A DNA stretch of 64,000 nucleotides from Lumbricus terrestris. Its lineage: Eukaryota; Annelida; Clitellata; Crassiclitellata; Lumbricidae. The position numbers and the translations under genes were made by a program. Below the pieces are notes generated by a model. It did no database searches. It was not told the origin of the DNA and worked only from the letters and a program-made list of their open reading frames with translations. The DNA lies in the NCBI GenBank assembly GCA_949752735.1, contig OX457037.1, forward strand, positions 38,263,096-38,327,095. The letters are read 5' to 3'. Positions 1 to 12,500 of this stretch are shown here, piece after piece (position 1 is the first letter of the stretch; each line of letters starts with the position of its first letter).

Positions 1-539
1 TGTGTTATCCAATGCACCACCGTCCGCCTGCTATAGTCATATGTTAATCATATTTTTAAAATTCTAATTCTTTTCAGTTTATAATGATTGAAAAAATTTA
101 AATATTTAAGAATTTGCTGCTCAGTTGTTTGCTTCATACAGTTAGCCATGATTTATAAATCGTTTCAACCTAATACTCTTAGGTGGCCCTGGCATTTGAC
201 ATTTGACCCTTTTTTGGTCTCCTGCTTAAACTGATGCTACTGGAAGACATGGTGTAATTACGACCTGTATTGTGCTGGTTTCCAAAATAAAATATGTTTT
301 GTTGTCTTATTATTTCTATTATTATTGTTCTTGGTATTATAAATGAAATAAATGATAAATTTGAACACTTTTCGTAAATATTTAAATATGCATTAAGAGT
401 TGCATGAAGTTTGTCTCTGTTTATTGGTCTTTCTATTTTGACGTCTTCCTTATGCAGGTCAGCTTAAATAGTAATTGTCTGCTTCATGTAGCTTGTGTAC
501 TGTAACTTTCTGTATCAGAGTTATTTCAAATTTCGGCAG
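1..539 (+). other. NEK1 intron, upstream part; no feature recognised
   Basis: AT-rich sequence ending in the acceptor TTTCGGCAG before the first visible kinase exon. I looked for the preceding N-lobe exons and found none, so they lie outside the window. No repeat family was recognised. Confidence 0.6.
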
Positions 540-3500
540 GTGACTTGCATCAGATGATTCTTGCCCAGAAGAACGCACACTTTCCTGAAGAAAAGGTAAA
601 AGTCACTCTGGCAGGATAGGAAACACACTGATGTTCAGACTATTTTATTGTGATTAATTTTACATTTTGCCAGAAAATTGTAGTAATTCTTTGTTTTAGT
701 ATATTTTTGGCTATCGTATAGACTTCTTTTATGACGATGATAGCCAATAATTATGTGAGAGTGAACATGGCCTATGAAAGGCAATCCTGTGGTAACAGTT
801 GTACGGTTGTTAGTATTTCTTTAGCCAATGTTTGTCTATCCTCTTTCAGATTCTGGACTGGTTTGTCCAGATTTGTCTTGCTATGAAACACATTCACGAT
901 CGAAAGATTCTCCATAGAGATATTAAAACTCAGGTAAGATTGTGATTTTATAGTGCATAGGCCTACTTTGCAGAGTTTTATTATATGCTGATATATGCTA
1001 TACAGTCATGTTTATTTTTTCCTCTTAAAATTGTGCTGACTAACGGAGCAGATGACGAAAATCAAGCTGTGACATTCACATGAATCTGGAAATGAAGTAT
1101 GGTAATTTTGGTAAACAGTCTCAATTTATATAGACACATTATATGTCGAATATCTCTCTATGTTTCCTACGTGCATACAGAACTTTCCTTATTACTATAG
1201 ATGTAAATGTATACACAATTTCCTCTATCGATTATATAGCCTTGACCTTGGCTTATTTTAAATGAACTGATGAGTTGAGATTCTTCACCATCATGGCCTA
1301 CTTTAATGAGTGTCATGTTTCTACTACAGGTCACACCATTGTATGTTTCTTATGAACTTAAAAACTGTCTTATTTAGCCGTGGTTGGACTGGGAGCGCTT
1401 CTGGATACATAATATACCTTGAAGGGCACAATGTAAAAACTCTCCTTGATTATAATACCGTTTAAGGTTTCTCATGTATGGACCATGCAAGCTTGAAATT
1501 AAATTCTCTGAGATAAGCCATCATTGATATAAATAAATGCAGGTGTTTGTATTAGTAATTAATGATCTTACGAATTAGATGTGGTACCACTGGCCAATAT
1601 CAGATAATTTTATATCATCAATCAGAAATGAGTTTTCTAAGATGTAATCCCAGTCAACTGAGGATTAATTTGTGAATGTAGAATCATTTTAAGATATAAT
1701 TGTTATGCATGACCAAATTAGCACATTCCTAGCATATCATATGCGTTACGTGACTTATGTGGTAGTGCTGTATGACTTGGTTAGGTTTCTTTTTTATGCT
1801 CTACTTAAGAAGCATTTCCAGTAAATCTGGTTATTGGACTGACAGATTCTGATTTAAGTTTAATTTAACCTCTTTTTAGATATAAATTGTATATTTACTG
1901 TCTCTGCTTGATGTTCATTCATTCTGTGCTTTCATTGTAGAATATTTTTCTGACGCAGCATGGTATTGTTAAGCTTGGAGATTTTGGAATTGCAAAGGTC
2001 TTAAACAGGTAAAATTTTCAGTTTTCCAAATCCTACACTAGATGCTGAATACTAGATGCTGTTGGGAAGAATGAATGGAAAGGGAACAAGAGGGAAGAGT
2101 GGATAGAAAGGGAAGAATATTGTGGGACTACATGTAGATGATAGTGGATGTACATAGTAAACCAGGGTGAGAATTGCTGGGGTTGTGGGGTTTCAATCCC
2201 CCAGTCTTTCTTAGAACCCCATGTTAAAGTATGTTTTTCACACCCAAATTCCAAGTGGATCATGGTCCAACCCCCCAGTTATTTTTCCACAATTCTCACA
2301 CTGTAGTAAACTGAAGGAGAAAGTCCAACATCAAGAGAAGTACGCCATTGGATGTTTGAACAAAGGGCAGAAAAATTGAAAAAGAAAACTGGATGTAAAC
2401 TTTGTTTGGCAGAATGCAATCATTGTCCACATTCAACTTAATTATTCATTTACTTTAAATGATATCAACATTTTTCAAGTCAGTTTGTTTGCTTTTAGCA
2501 CAGTGGAATTGGCAAAGACATGCATTGGAACTCCATATTATCTTTCGCCAGAAATCTGCAAGTCGAGGCCTTACAGCAACAAAAGGTTGATAGAAGTTTA
2601 TGATTTACTGTTGGAAATCTAGTCTACTGCCATTAAATTAAAATGATCAGGAGACATAGAAGAACAATGTAAATTTTACATTATTCTTCAGTGTCTTCTG
2701 TGTTTTCATGTTCCTTATTCATTTTGTTATGTTTTCTGCTTCATCATCTGTCACATGTGCTGTTTACGTTCTTTACATACTTTGCATCTTGTGACTTTTC
2801 TTCAGTTTTCGTTTGTACATTTTAGATGTATTGGACTGTTTTTACTTCCAGCTCACCAATTCACTTCCTCCATAGCTCTCCAGTTGTTGCATGAGGATGA
2901 TTGTTATAAGAAAACGAAATCAGATAGGTACTAAGGTCTAAAATTTTTGATTTCAAAATCCCATGTGAACACTGAACAGGTGATTATTGTTAATTTTCTT
3001 GTTTATTTCCAGTGATATCTGGTCTCTGGGCTGTGTTCTCTATGAGCTGTGTACATTCAGGCATCCTGTGAGTACTGTTAATTGATGTACTTCCAAACAT
3101 TAACTGTTTCATTTTGGTTTGTCTGCATATACTACTTCAATTCTATAACTTGCATTGTCTCCTAGTGAGGTAGTAGCTCAAACTGCCGTCTTATCTGATC
3201 TCGTCTACTCAAACAATCACTAATACTTTAATATACATGTTGTCAGTTGCTGTGAAGAATTGCATTACTGTTAGTGCTTTTTTGCATAGGTAACAAGTGT
3301 ACAGCAGATTCAGTAATGAGATCTAATTCAGAATAAAGAGACCAAAATTTTAAGTGTCTTTAGGAAGTATATCATATTGGCATGCTAGAAGTTCGGGTTC
3401 AGTTATGACCCTTGTAATTTGCCTGCTTTTTACAGTTGCTTCAAGACCTTTCTCTTTGGCCATGACTGGGCTGGGAGAACCTCTGAGTAGGTTTCATGAA

Positions 3501-6500
3501 TGGGCACTATGTAAATCTTCAGAATGAACGAATTAATTACCAGTGAGGCAAATGCAATTTTTTTGTTTGAATGATTTGTTTTCATGAACCTTGTAGTAGT
3601 GCACAATAACTTTTATACTAGATACTGATAAGTTGAAAATACATTGATTTGCTTTATCATTAATCAAAGTGAAAGTAGCAATATTTTTGTAGTTCGATGG
3701 ATCGAGTATGGACGATCTGCTTTTGAGGATTATTCGGTAAGTTATTGTTACATTTTTTTTTCTTTGCAAAAGCTATGTTTCAGAGCTTGGGTGGTGTAAG
3801 TACCGCACGGTGGTGTAGTGGTTAGGTTCAATGTCTTGAAGCCGGAGGGTTCCAGGTTTGAATCCACCTCAATCTGCTGCATAGGGACCCTGAGCAAGTC
3901 CTTCACTTGCAATTGCTTGGAAGCGCCTCTGAGTAGAGAGCTTGAAGGGGCGCTACAGAAAATGCGAGAAATATGTAAGATAAATTTAACATCTTTGATG
4001 AGCAATACTAGCCTCAGATCACAACTTAGACAGTTTAATGGATTGCTCATATGTGTTCGAATGGATCTGCGAGGCAAGTTGATGATTTTCAACAACTGTA
4101 GTACAGTGGAAAAGATGATCCTTTCAAAGATGGGCGTGTGCTAAATGTGACTGGGTTACACAAAACAGGTCATTGGTGAAGTCTCAAGTAGCAATTGCTG
4201 TTCGGCTTTAGATTCGACAATTTGAGACAAGTCAAACTCCTGAAGACCTGATGCGTGCACTTTTATTATAAACCCTTGAAAACCCTGAGCCTTGAGGTAA
4301 AGATCTTTTTGCTGAAACAAAGACATGGGGACTTGAACCTAAGTACGGTCAGAGATTGAAATGGACCTTGGAAATGTATGTGGCTGATTGACAAATTAGA
4401 TAGACAACACTATAGTAATTATAATCAGGACTTGCTATTATAATTTAACCCTTTACTCATTCATTTTTAAATTTTAAGCCCGTTTTCAGCGGATATTCTC
4501 GGGGCAAACACGTAAAGGATTAATAGCAAAGGAAGAAGATTGTTGTGGATGTAAACTTATCAAATTTCTTTCTATCAAGTTTATGTCAAGTCAAACTGAT
4601 TACGGCTTGAATGCCACTGATTGACTTTGTCCTTCGTTTTCTTTATATATTCATTTATTCATTGCACTTGTGTTGTGAATGATGATGTACATGTATTCTT
4701 TATTAGCCAAATGCTATTCACACTTTGCTATCCAGACATTTAGTGACCAGTTTTAAAACGATATATCAAGGAGTGTAAATCTGAATCTGAGGCACAGCTT
4801 GTCACTCAAATGTAACAAGCATGGTGTACAAATAGTGCAACTTGTCCAAAGAATGCCTTCCCTTGATATGGCTTCAATAAAAAGACTGATTGTTTGATTG
4901 ATTGATTGAGTGATTGATTGCTTCTGAGTAGGCTTCTTGAAGGGGCACTATATACATTTTTGGAATGGACGAATGAATTGCACAGAGTCCACTCAGCAGA
5001 CTTGAACCTGCAGTCATTGCAGAAGCAGGATGCTACCAACCGGACGATGCTCAGTTTGTGTGTGTTTTCTGTCGGTAGGGGGACGTACACTCCAGTTTCG
5101 TCATCCATGTACAGCGTTGAGTTGCGGAATCTGGTGACCGAAATGCTGAAGCGAGAACCCAGGTAACGTCTGATTATTTTGCACGTCATAATGTTTTGAA
5201 TGATGGGTGTAAACTGTACAGTTTTTGAGGTATCGTGCGATGGTTATTGTGAAAGGCCTTCGTGTACATTATACAATTATCTTCTGATGCTTCATCGCTA
5301 GGTAGTGGCAAGCTGTATCATTTAAGAAATGAGTGAGCAAACAATAAAATGCTATTTGTATCAGATGAAATTTGAACCTTATGCAGGCATTCATTATATT
5401 CATTAGTTATGGAGATTTAGTTAATTATGTGCCCATTCAGGGTTAGTACTCAGGAGTGTTCCCAAACCAACCCCCGCCTGAAAAAAGAATGGGTTAAAGG
5501 CTGCGACAAAACACATATAAAACCCTAGGCATAAGTCATAAAGATGGGATTGGACCGAAAATGGAGAAAACACAGTGCTGTTCAAGTGCAATTCATGCAG
5601 GGAATGAGGAGATCACCCTGAATGGAAGAGTGGATAGTGCAATGTCTAAACACCCGAAGTATAGAGAGATGAAGCTCTTGCAAATATGCAGGAGTGGCGC
5701 ATGGAGAAGCACCATCACACCAAAGTTATGTAATCCACTGCGGGATAGGAAGCCAATGCAATGTGAATAGGAAATAAACTTTAAAAGAAAATACTTTAAT
5801 AAATAAAATATATACTCAGGACTATTGAACCTGAGGTTTGTTAATGCGCCAATCAAGTTTAAAATTAAGTAAGATATCCATAGGTTTTTTTTGGACAGAA
5901 TTTGATAGAAATTCTCAGAAAGATCTAAGCGACAAAACATCTTGACAATATTAGAAATTGCTTTTAGTTGGCTACGTAAACTTCTGTCGAGTATTTTTGA
6001 TCTCTAATTTGCATTTGAAAACACATTACTTATGAGTGCGATTTGAACTCTCAAACTTCTTTTGCTGAGGTATAGATTTATTGCAAATTGTAGACTTTAT
6101 CGTAAAATCTTGAATTAAAATCTGCCGTTTGCCTTCAGAGACCGCCCGTGTGTCAACAACATTTTACGGAAACAGATTATGCAGGAAAGAATAAAAAGAT
6201 TCTTGACTGAAACGGTATGTTGTTTTTGTGATTGCATTTTTCTATTGAAAGAATTCTGTTATGCCATCCTCTAAGAATTTATTTATTTTTCAGATTTCTG
6301 CACTCTGCTGATCATAAAATCACACTTTGTACACGATGCAAATGAATTTTATGTATGTATGTCAAGGATTGTTTTGTTGTTCTTTTCATTGCTTTCTTAA
6401 ACAGATTTGAGATGGCATAGCCTTCCTAAATGCTTTGAAGCTTTTGTTTCATATTTTTCATACCAGATTTTAGTATTTCTAGTATTTCGTAGAAAAACCA

Positions 6501-9500
6501 ACATTTCTTGATTTGATCCATGATAAGAAACAGTGGCGGCGCCAGGATTTCAGTTTGGGGGGGGCTGAAGCCTCGACCGAAATCTCATGAAAATTTTCCA
6601 TTTTCGCCGCCAAAATTTCTGACGACCTTTTTTTTTTAGTCATCAGCCCAAAATCGTGGATATTTCACTGTAAAAATTTTTGGATGGTCCTTTTTTAGGA
6701 GGGCTGAGCCTCTTGTAGGGGGGGCTTAGCCCCCCTAGCACCGCCACTGATGAGAAAACTTAAGGCTGTAACTTCATGTGCTTGACATATGCACGTGAGG
6801 CTGAGTAGCATGTTTTTTTCTATTGACCTTGATGTCCGGTTTGCCATGCATGTCTACTCTGACAGGCATTTCAATGTCTGACTTGAACCAAAAGTTCGAA
6901 CCTTTCATGATGACTAACTGATGTTCGATGATTGATAATTGTAATTAATGCTACAAATAGAGAATTGACGAAACGATTAGAGGCCGTCCAAGTCCAGCAA
7001 GTTCAACTAAGAGACATTTATAAATATTGCTTACTGTTATTTTTTGATTTCGTAGGAAATGGAGGATGAATTTAGTCATACTGTTATGCACAGTGACAAG
7101 ATGAGGAGACCTCTCCCACTTGGTCCTCGACCTCTTCCGCCAAGGCCTTTGTCAGGTAAGGCTAAGTGAATTCAAAATATCACTAAAAGCATTAGTTAGC
7201 TATTCACCAGACTTGAAACTGAACATTTGCAGTATTTTTTTATAGGTTTAATGACAGAATTTTGTGGTGAATGGTTTCTGGTCTTTCTTGGTAGCTGTTT
7301 TATTCGAGTGAACTGTAAATTTTATGATTGAATTAAATAAACTGTAACAGATGGCAGTCTTCTTTGAACGCTCTTAATCAGACAGGCACCTTCTTCTAAT
7401 GTATCTCCTTGACACTTGGGGTCAAGGAGGCTATTCCTATCAGATAAGTTACAAGATTGGTTTTATTATATTGATATATAAAATGTATTTTCTTTTGAAG
7501 TTTGGCTTCTTTCTTGCATCAGTTGCTGTAATAGATTTGAATTTGATTCATTTCAGCCAATTAATGGGACGCAGTGGCGTGGTTGTGTGTTCGGAGCCTT
7601 GTGACCGGAGGGTCGTAGGTTCCAATCCACCTCGAGTCACTGTGTAGCGACCTTGGACAAGCTGCTCACCCAGAATTGTCTCCTTTACCCCTAATTCATG
7701 GAGATTACCATGCCGGACATCTTAGCCCAAAATAATGATGAGTAGTGAGATTAGACAGACTTTGCAGTCTGATCAACTCATCGTGTGATGCTCCCATGTG
7801 GAGTAGGCGACAAATTATTATTATGATTATTATTATTATAACTACCATTATTATTATTATTACATTTTAGCCAGGAGACCTTCATCTGGAATGAAAAGAG
7901 TTCCAAACAAAACTCCAGTTGGTGCTGGAGGTGCATCTGGTGACAAGAAATCAGGAAGTGCAAATTCAGTATGAATTATTCATTTACATAGTTTAAAGAA
8001 TTTCAAATTATTTCTTTTTATTCATTGCTGAAGGCGTTGACATTTTCCTTCGTCAGCTAATTAAAAAATGTGTGACTACAAGTTAGGGTTATTTGAAATG
8101 TTGTCATCGTAATCTGGCATAAACGCCATAATTAGTTTGATGAATCACTGGTGGAAGCATCATGATTTTTTTTAAATAACCACAGTTCACTGTCTTAAAC
8201 ATAATCATTTTTGCTGTCTTAAATCAAGGTCACGTTTATTTAAAAACATCTGCTAAATATATCATCTTCAACCTATGACCTCATTCGCCACTTCAACTTA
8301 CATTGCCAAATTTTATTTTGTCCGATTCTGTTAAGCCACTAACTGTGAGAAATATGATAAGTTTTTTTATCTCAGCTCATTTCGTAATGGACCGTATGCA
8401 TAAAATTGTCTCGATGCATCTGGTGACAAGAAATAAGAAAGTAGAAATTCAGTATGACTGATTCATGTTATATATTTAACTAGTTCATGTACATTTTAAA
8501 AATTACAATTTTTTTAGCATTTCCACCTAATATTTGTTTTTGAGTTGCAACCTGTCAACTTGCTACTGAGAATAAACAAAATTGATTGATTGATTTACAG
8601 TCTTCATCATCACTACTATTAGTGACTATATGAAATGACTGATTATTTGTTACAATTGCAGAGGCCAAACAGTGCACGGCCCCCTTCAGGAAACAAACAG
8701 GCACGTAAATAAATGAATCTCTTCCAGTATCATGCATATTGAATCTCAAAATAAGACCAGGTATTCAATATTAACAATGCGACATTAATAGCTTAACGAC
8801 ATGCTGAAGTAGTTCCTAGTCACTTTTATTTTTTGCACTCTTGTCGTTAAAGTGTTAAGGCCACTGCGTTGTCTACTATTGGTTTCTGTATTGTCTATTG
8901 GTTTCTGTAGTGTCTATTGGTCTCTGTATTGTCTATTGGTTTCTGCATTGTCTATTGGTTTCTGTATTGTCTATTGGTCTCTGTATTGTCTATTGGTTTC
9001 TGTATTGTCTATTGGTTTCTGTATTGTCTATTGGTTTCTGTATTGTCTATTGGTTTCTGTATTGTCTATTGGTCCCTGTATTGTCTATTGGTTTCTGTAT
9101 TGTCTATTGGTCTCTGTATTGTCTATTGGTTTCTGTATTGTCTATTGGTTTCTGTATTGTCTATTGGTTTCTGTATTGTCTATTGGTATCTGTATTGTCT
9201 ATTGGTCTCTGTATTGTCTATTGGTTTCTGTATTGTCTATTGGTTTCTGTATTGTCTATTGGTTTCTGTATTGTCTATTGGTTTCTGTATTGTCTATTGG
9301 TCTCTGTATTGTCTATTGGTTTCTGTATTGTCTATTGGTTTCTGTATTGTCTATTGGTTTCTGTATTGTCTATTGGTTTCTGTATTGTCTATTGGTTTCT
9401 GTATTGTCTATTGGTTTCTGTATTGTCTATTGGTATCTGTATTGTCTATTGGTCTCTGTATTGTCTATTGGTTTCTGTATTGTCTATTGGTTTCTGTATT

Positions 9501-12500
9501 GTCTATTGGTTTCTGTATTGTCTATTGGTTTCTGTATTGTCTATTGGTCCCTGTATTGTCTATTGGTTTCTGTATTGTCTATTGGTCTCTGTATTGTCTA
9601 TTGGTCCCTGTATTGTCTATTGGTTTCTGTATTGTCTATTGGTCTCTGTATTGTCTATTGGTTCCTGTATTGTTTATTGGTTTGTGGTTTTTACTTCTAA
9701 GAAGCAACTATTGATTGCTATCTTATGCATTACAGAGATGATATCATAGAAGTTTCCATTATCGATTTACAAAACTCTGTAGCAACATAAATTTCTCATG
9801 CACCATAAATGTATTTTGACTGGAAATCAGATAATGCAGTCAAAAGAAAAAATTCAGCTTACCTTTATAATATTTGCAAACGCCAGTGCAAATAAAGGTA
9901 AACTGAATTTTTGTCTTTTTTTGAGTAGAATGTTGCAAGGCTGGCAGAGAACGAGAGAGAACGTCGTGAAGCAATCCGAAGGAAAGCTAATGTAAGCATT
10001 CCTCGTTTTTTCATGATAACATAGCGGCCATTACTTTAATAACTGACAGCGTTTTGTTGTTGCTGTGTTACTGCATTTCTTAATGCTTTTGACAACAGAG
10101 GAACACATATTGAGATTTTATAGATATATCATTCAAAGTGTTCTGCAGGTATTCGGATAGATCTGTATATTATAAATATATGCAATTATGCACATATACA
10201 TACCTACACATGCACTTGTGCACATAGATAATAAATATATAAAAGATGTACTTGTGGGGCGCATTGGTGCAGTGGGTATGTTCGTCGCTTTGCAACCAGA
10301 GGATTGCAGGTTGGAATCCACCTCAAGTCGCCACATACGTACATTGGGCAAGTCCTTCACTCACAATTGCTCAGTGCTTCGGCGTTAAACTCCGATGCAG
10401 TGTCTGCGCTGTAGTCAGGAGCACCTCTGAGTAGCGAGCTTGAAAGGGCGCTATAACAAGTACGCATACGAATATATACATACCTACATACGCACATGAC
10501 ACACAGATGATACACACTTAGAATGTGCATGCATACACACAACATGTATGTTTAAATACGCACAAGTTCAGTTACAAACTAGATGATGCAATGGAATTTG
10601 ATGGGTTTTTTAGGGTATGGCCATGAAACCAAATGCCAACAAGAACATCACTCCTCCTCCTCCGAAGACTCCTCTTCTGTCCCCTGTGAAGCCAGGTAGT
10701 TAGTTACGTCTTCCTCTTAACAATGTCTCATTAATATTTCTAGAGATATCAATTTTATATTCTAAGAATGGCATCTGTTAAAACCCACAACCTTTGTGAT
10801 GGCTGCAGCCAGTCTGAGTTGTGACAATTGATAGTTACAGTACTAGTTTAGAAGTAGCTCATCGAATACTGTGGTATGCATACTGTTAGTCATGAACAGG
10901 TTGTTGAGTAATTTGCCAGCAGGTGCTGGCCATATTAAAATCTCACTAATTTAATATATCTAAGTAATAACTGCTGATAAATGGTACAAATGAAATCGCA
11001 AGTTGAATGAAATTACTCAAATGAATGGCGTCAGACAAGTCATCTATACAGCATTTGGTGATAATCCCTTTTTTAAAACTTCCTTTGAGTCATTTAAGTG
11101 CATTTCTGATTGAACCATTTCTTCTGATTTTGACATTTTGGAGGGGTAATGATAACACTTTGACACGAAAAACAGTAGATCAGAAGTTGACTCAGCCTAT
11201 TTGTTTCCCAATGGCGTTGGTTAATGACCTCCCTCCCACTATCCGTAGTAAGATCTTATTGGGGGTGTCATCTTCAGCTCTTCACTACTTGAAATCTTTT
11301 TTATTTCCTCGGGGCTGTCACGCTGAGAGCGCCTCTGAATAGCTAGTCTGTAAGAGGTGCTTTATAGATGCTTATATACAATACAATACAAAATATGCAG
11401 TAGAACTTGATGGGCGCCTTGCATGGCTGCACATTCAACTCTTGTGATAACATGTGATCATCCGTTCATACTATTAGGCTATGACTTGTAATCGTGCTGC
11501 ATTCATGTTCATTTGAAATAATAATAAGCGAAGAATTTATTATTATTATTACTTCTTTTGGTTCTGCTAGGTCCTTCTCCCGTCAATCCAGTACTTGCTG
11601 CAAAACAAGGAAATGCAGCGGGGTGAGGAATTTAAATTTGAAAAGAATTGTACTGAAACTTAATTTAGCGTAATTCAAGATTGTACAGAAGACTTAGAAG
11701 AGTGTGTGTCACGAATGAAAGTCAAACATCTTTTTTTACCTTCTTTCCAGAATAGATTGCCAAAGATATTCACACTGGCAGGATTTTTGCTTGCCCAGAA
11801 GTTCACTTCTATACTCTATCAAGACATCTGTAACAGTTTGGCTAGCATAAGTTGGCTGTTACTATGTGAACCATTGAATCTCACTCTCCAAGACAATTTC
11901 AGCTGACCCTTTACTAGAAAATCTTTCATTCAGTCATTCATTCCTGATCTCAACCAAGCCATACCAAGACCTACCACAATTGTATTGCTGCCCAGAGCTT
12001 TCAGTTAGTGCCATACAGTTTCTCAGCTACAGCATCCAGCAATGTGGCCCTATGGTTTAAGAGCCTAACATTGTGAGGGCGTCAAGGATGCCTGTGAAAA
12101 TCCAGACACCTCAATGAACTGAAAAGGTGCAATGTAATGTAAAGTCTAAGGCAGTTCACACCCAGAACTGTTGAATGTTGTGACATGTGTCCCAATGAAC
12201 TGGATGCAAGGCAATCTCTAGTTTAGTCTGTGTGTCTCACTGCACTAAGGACTAAACTAATGACTATTATTTCCTCTATAACAGTCTCTCGTTCTTTAAA
12301 AACATTTCTTTTCCCCCGGAGTTTTTCATGCTGAGGGCACCTCTGAATGGTCATTAGTGCTTATGAGCTCATATAACAATCTCCGTATATATTTAATATT
12401 ATGTGTGGTATGGGTATCCAATATTGAACCCTGAATTTGCATTTGAATGCAGGAAATGAACGTAGATCAACATCGATGTTAAGTCTACCATTTAAGAATA

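Larger units (their letters stand above)
540..6214 (+). other. NEK1: NEK1 kinase catalytic domain exons (C-lobe)
   Basis: Eight exons encode about 184 residues from the hinge (GDLHQMIL) to the end of the kinase fold (RPCVNNIL, then RIKRFL). The catalytic loop HRDIKTQN is in exon 850-933. The Mg-binding DFG is in exon 1941-2008. The activation segment, with [13 protein letters not shown], is in 2499-2585, and the [12 protein letters not shown] helix in 3013-3067. All key catalytic residues seen are intact. The glycine-rich loop and the VAIK-type lysine are not in the window. Phases agree at every junction (0,0,2,2,0,2,2,0). Confidence 0.93.

Noticed and set aside
8701..8704. GT donor at 8705 for the NEK1 exon 8662
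   Set aside because: Gives a frame that closes in exon 9929-9991; total coding length is a multiple of three only with the exon ending at 8700.
8852..9749. Three overlapping open frames of 265-283 codons that look like a repetitive membrane protein
   Set aside because: They are the three frames of the 19-bp minisatellite inside a NEK1 intron; there are no splice or start signals and no non-repeat coding part.
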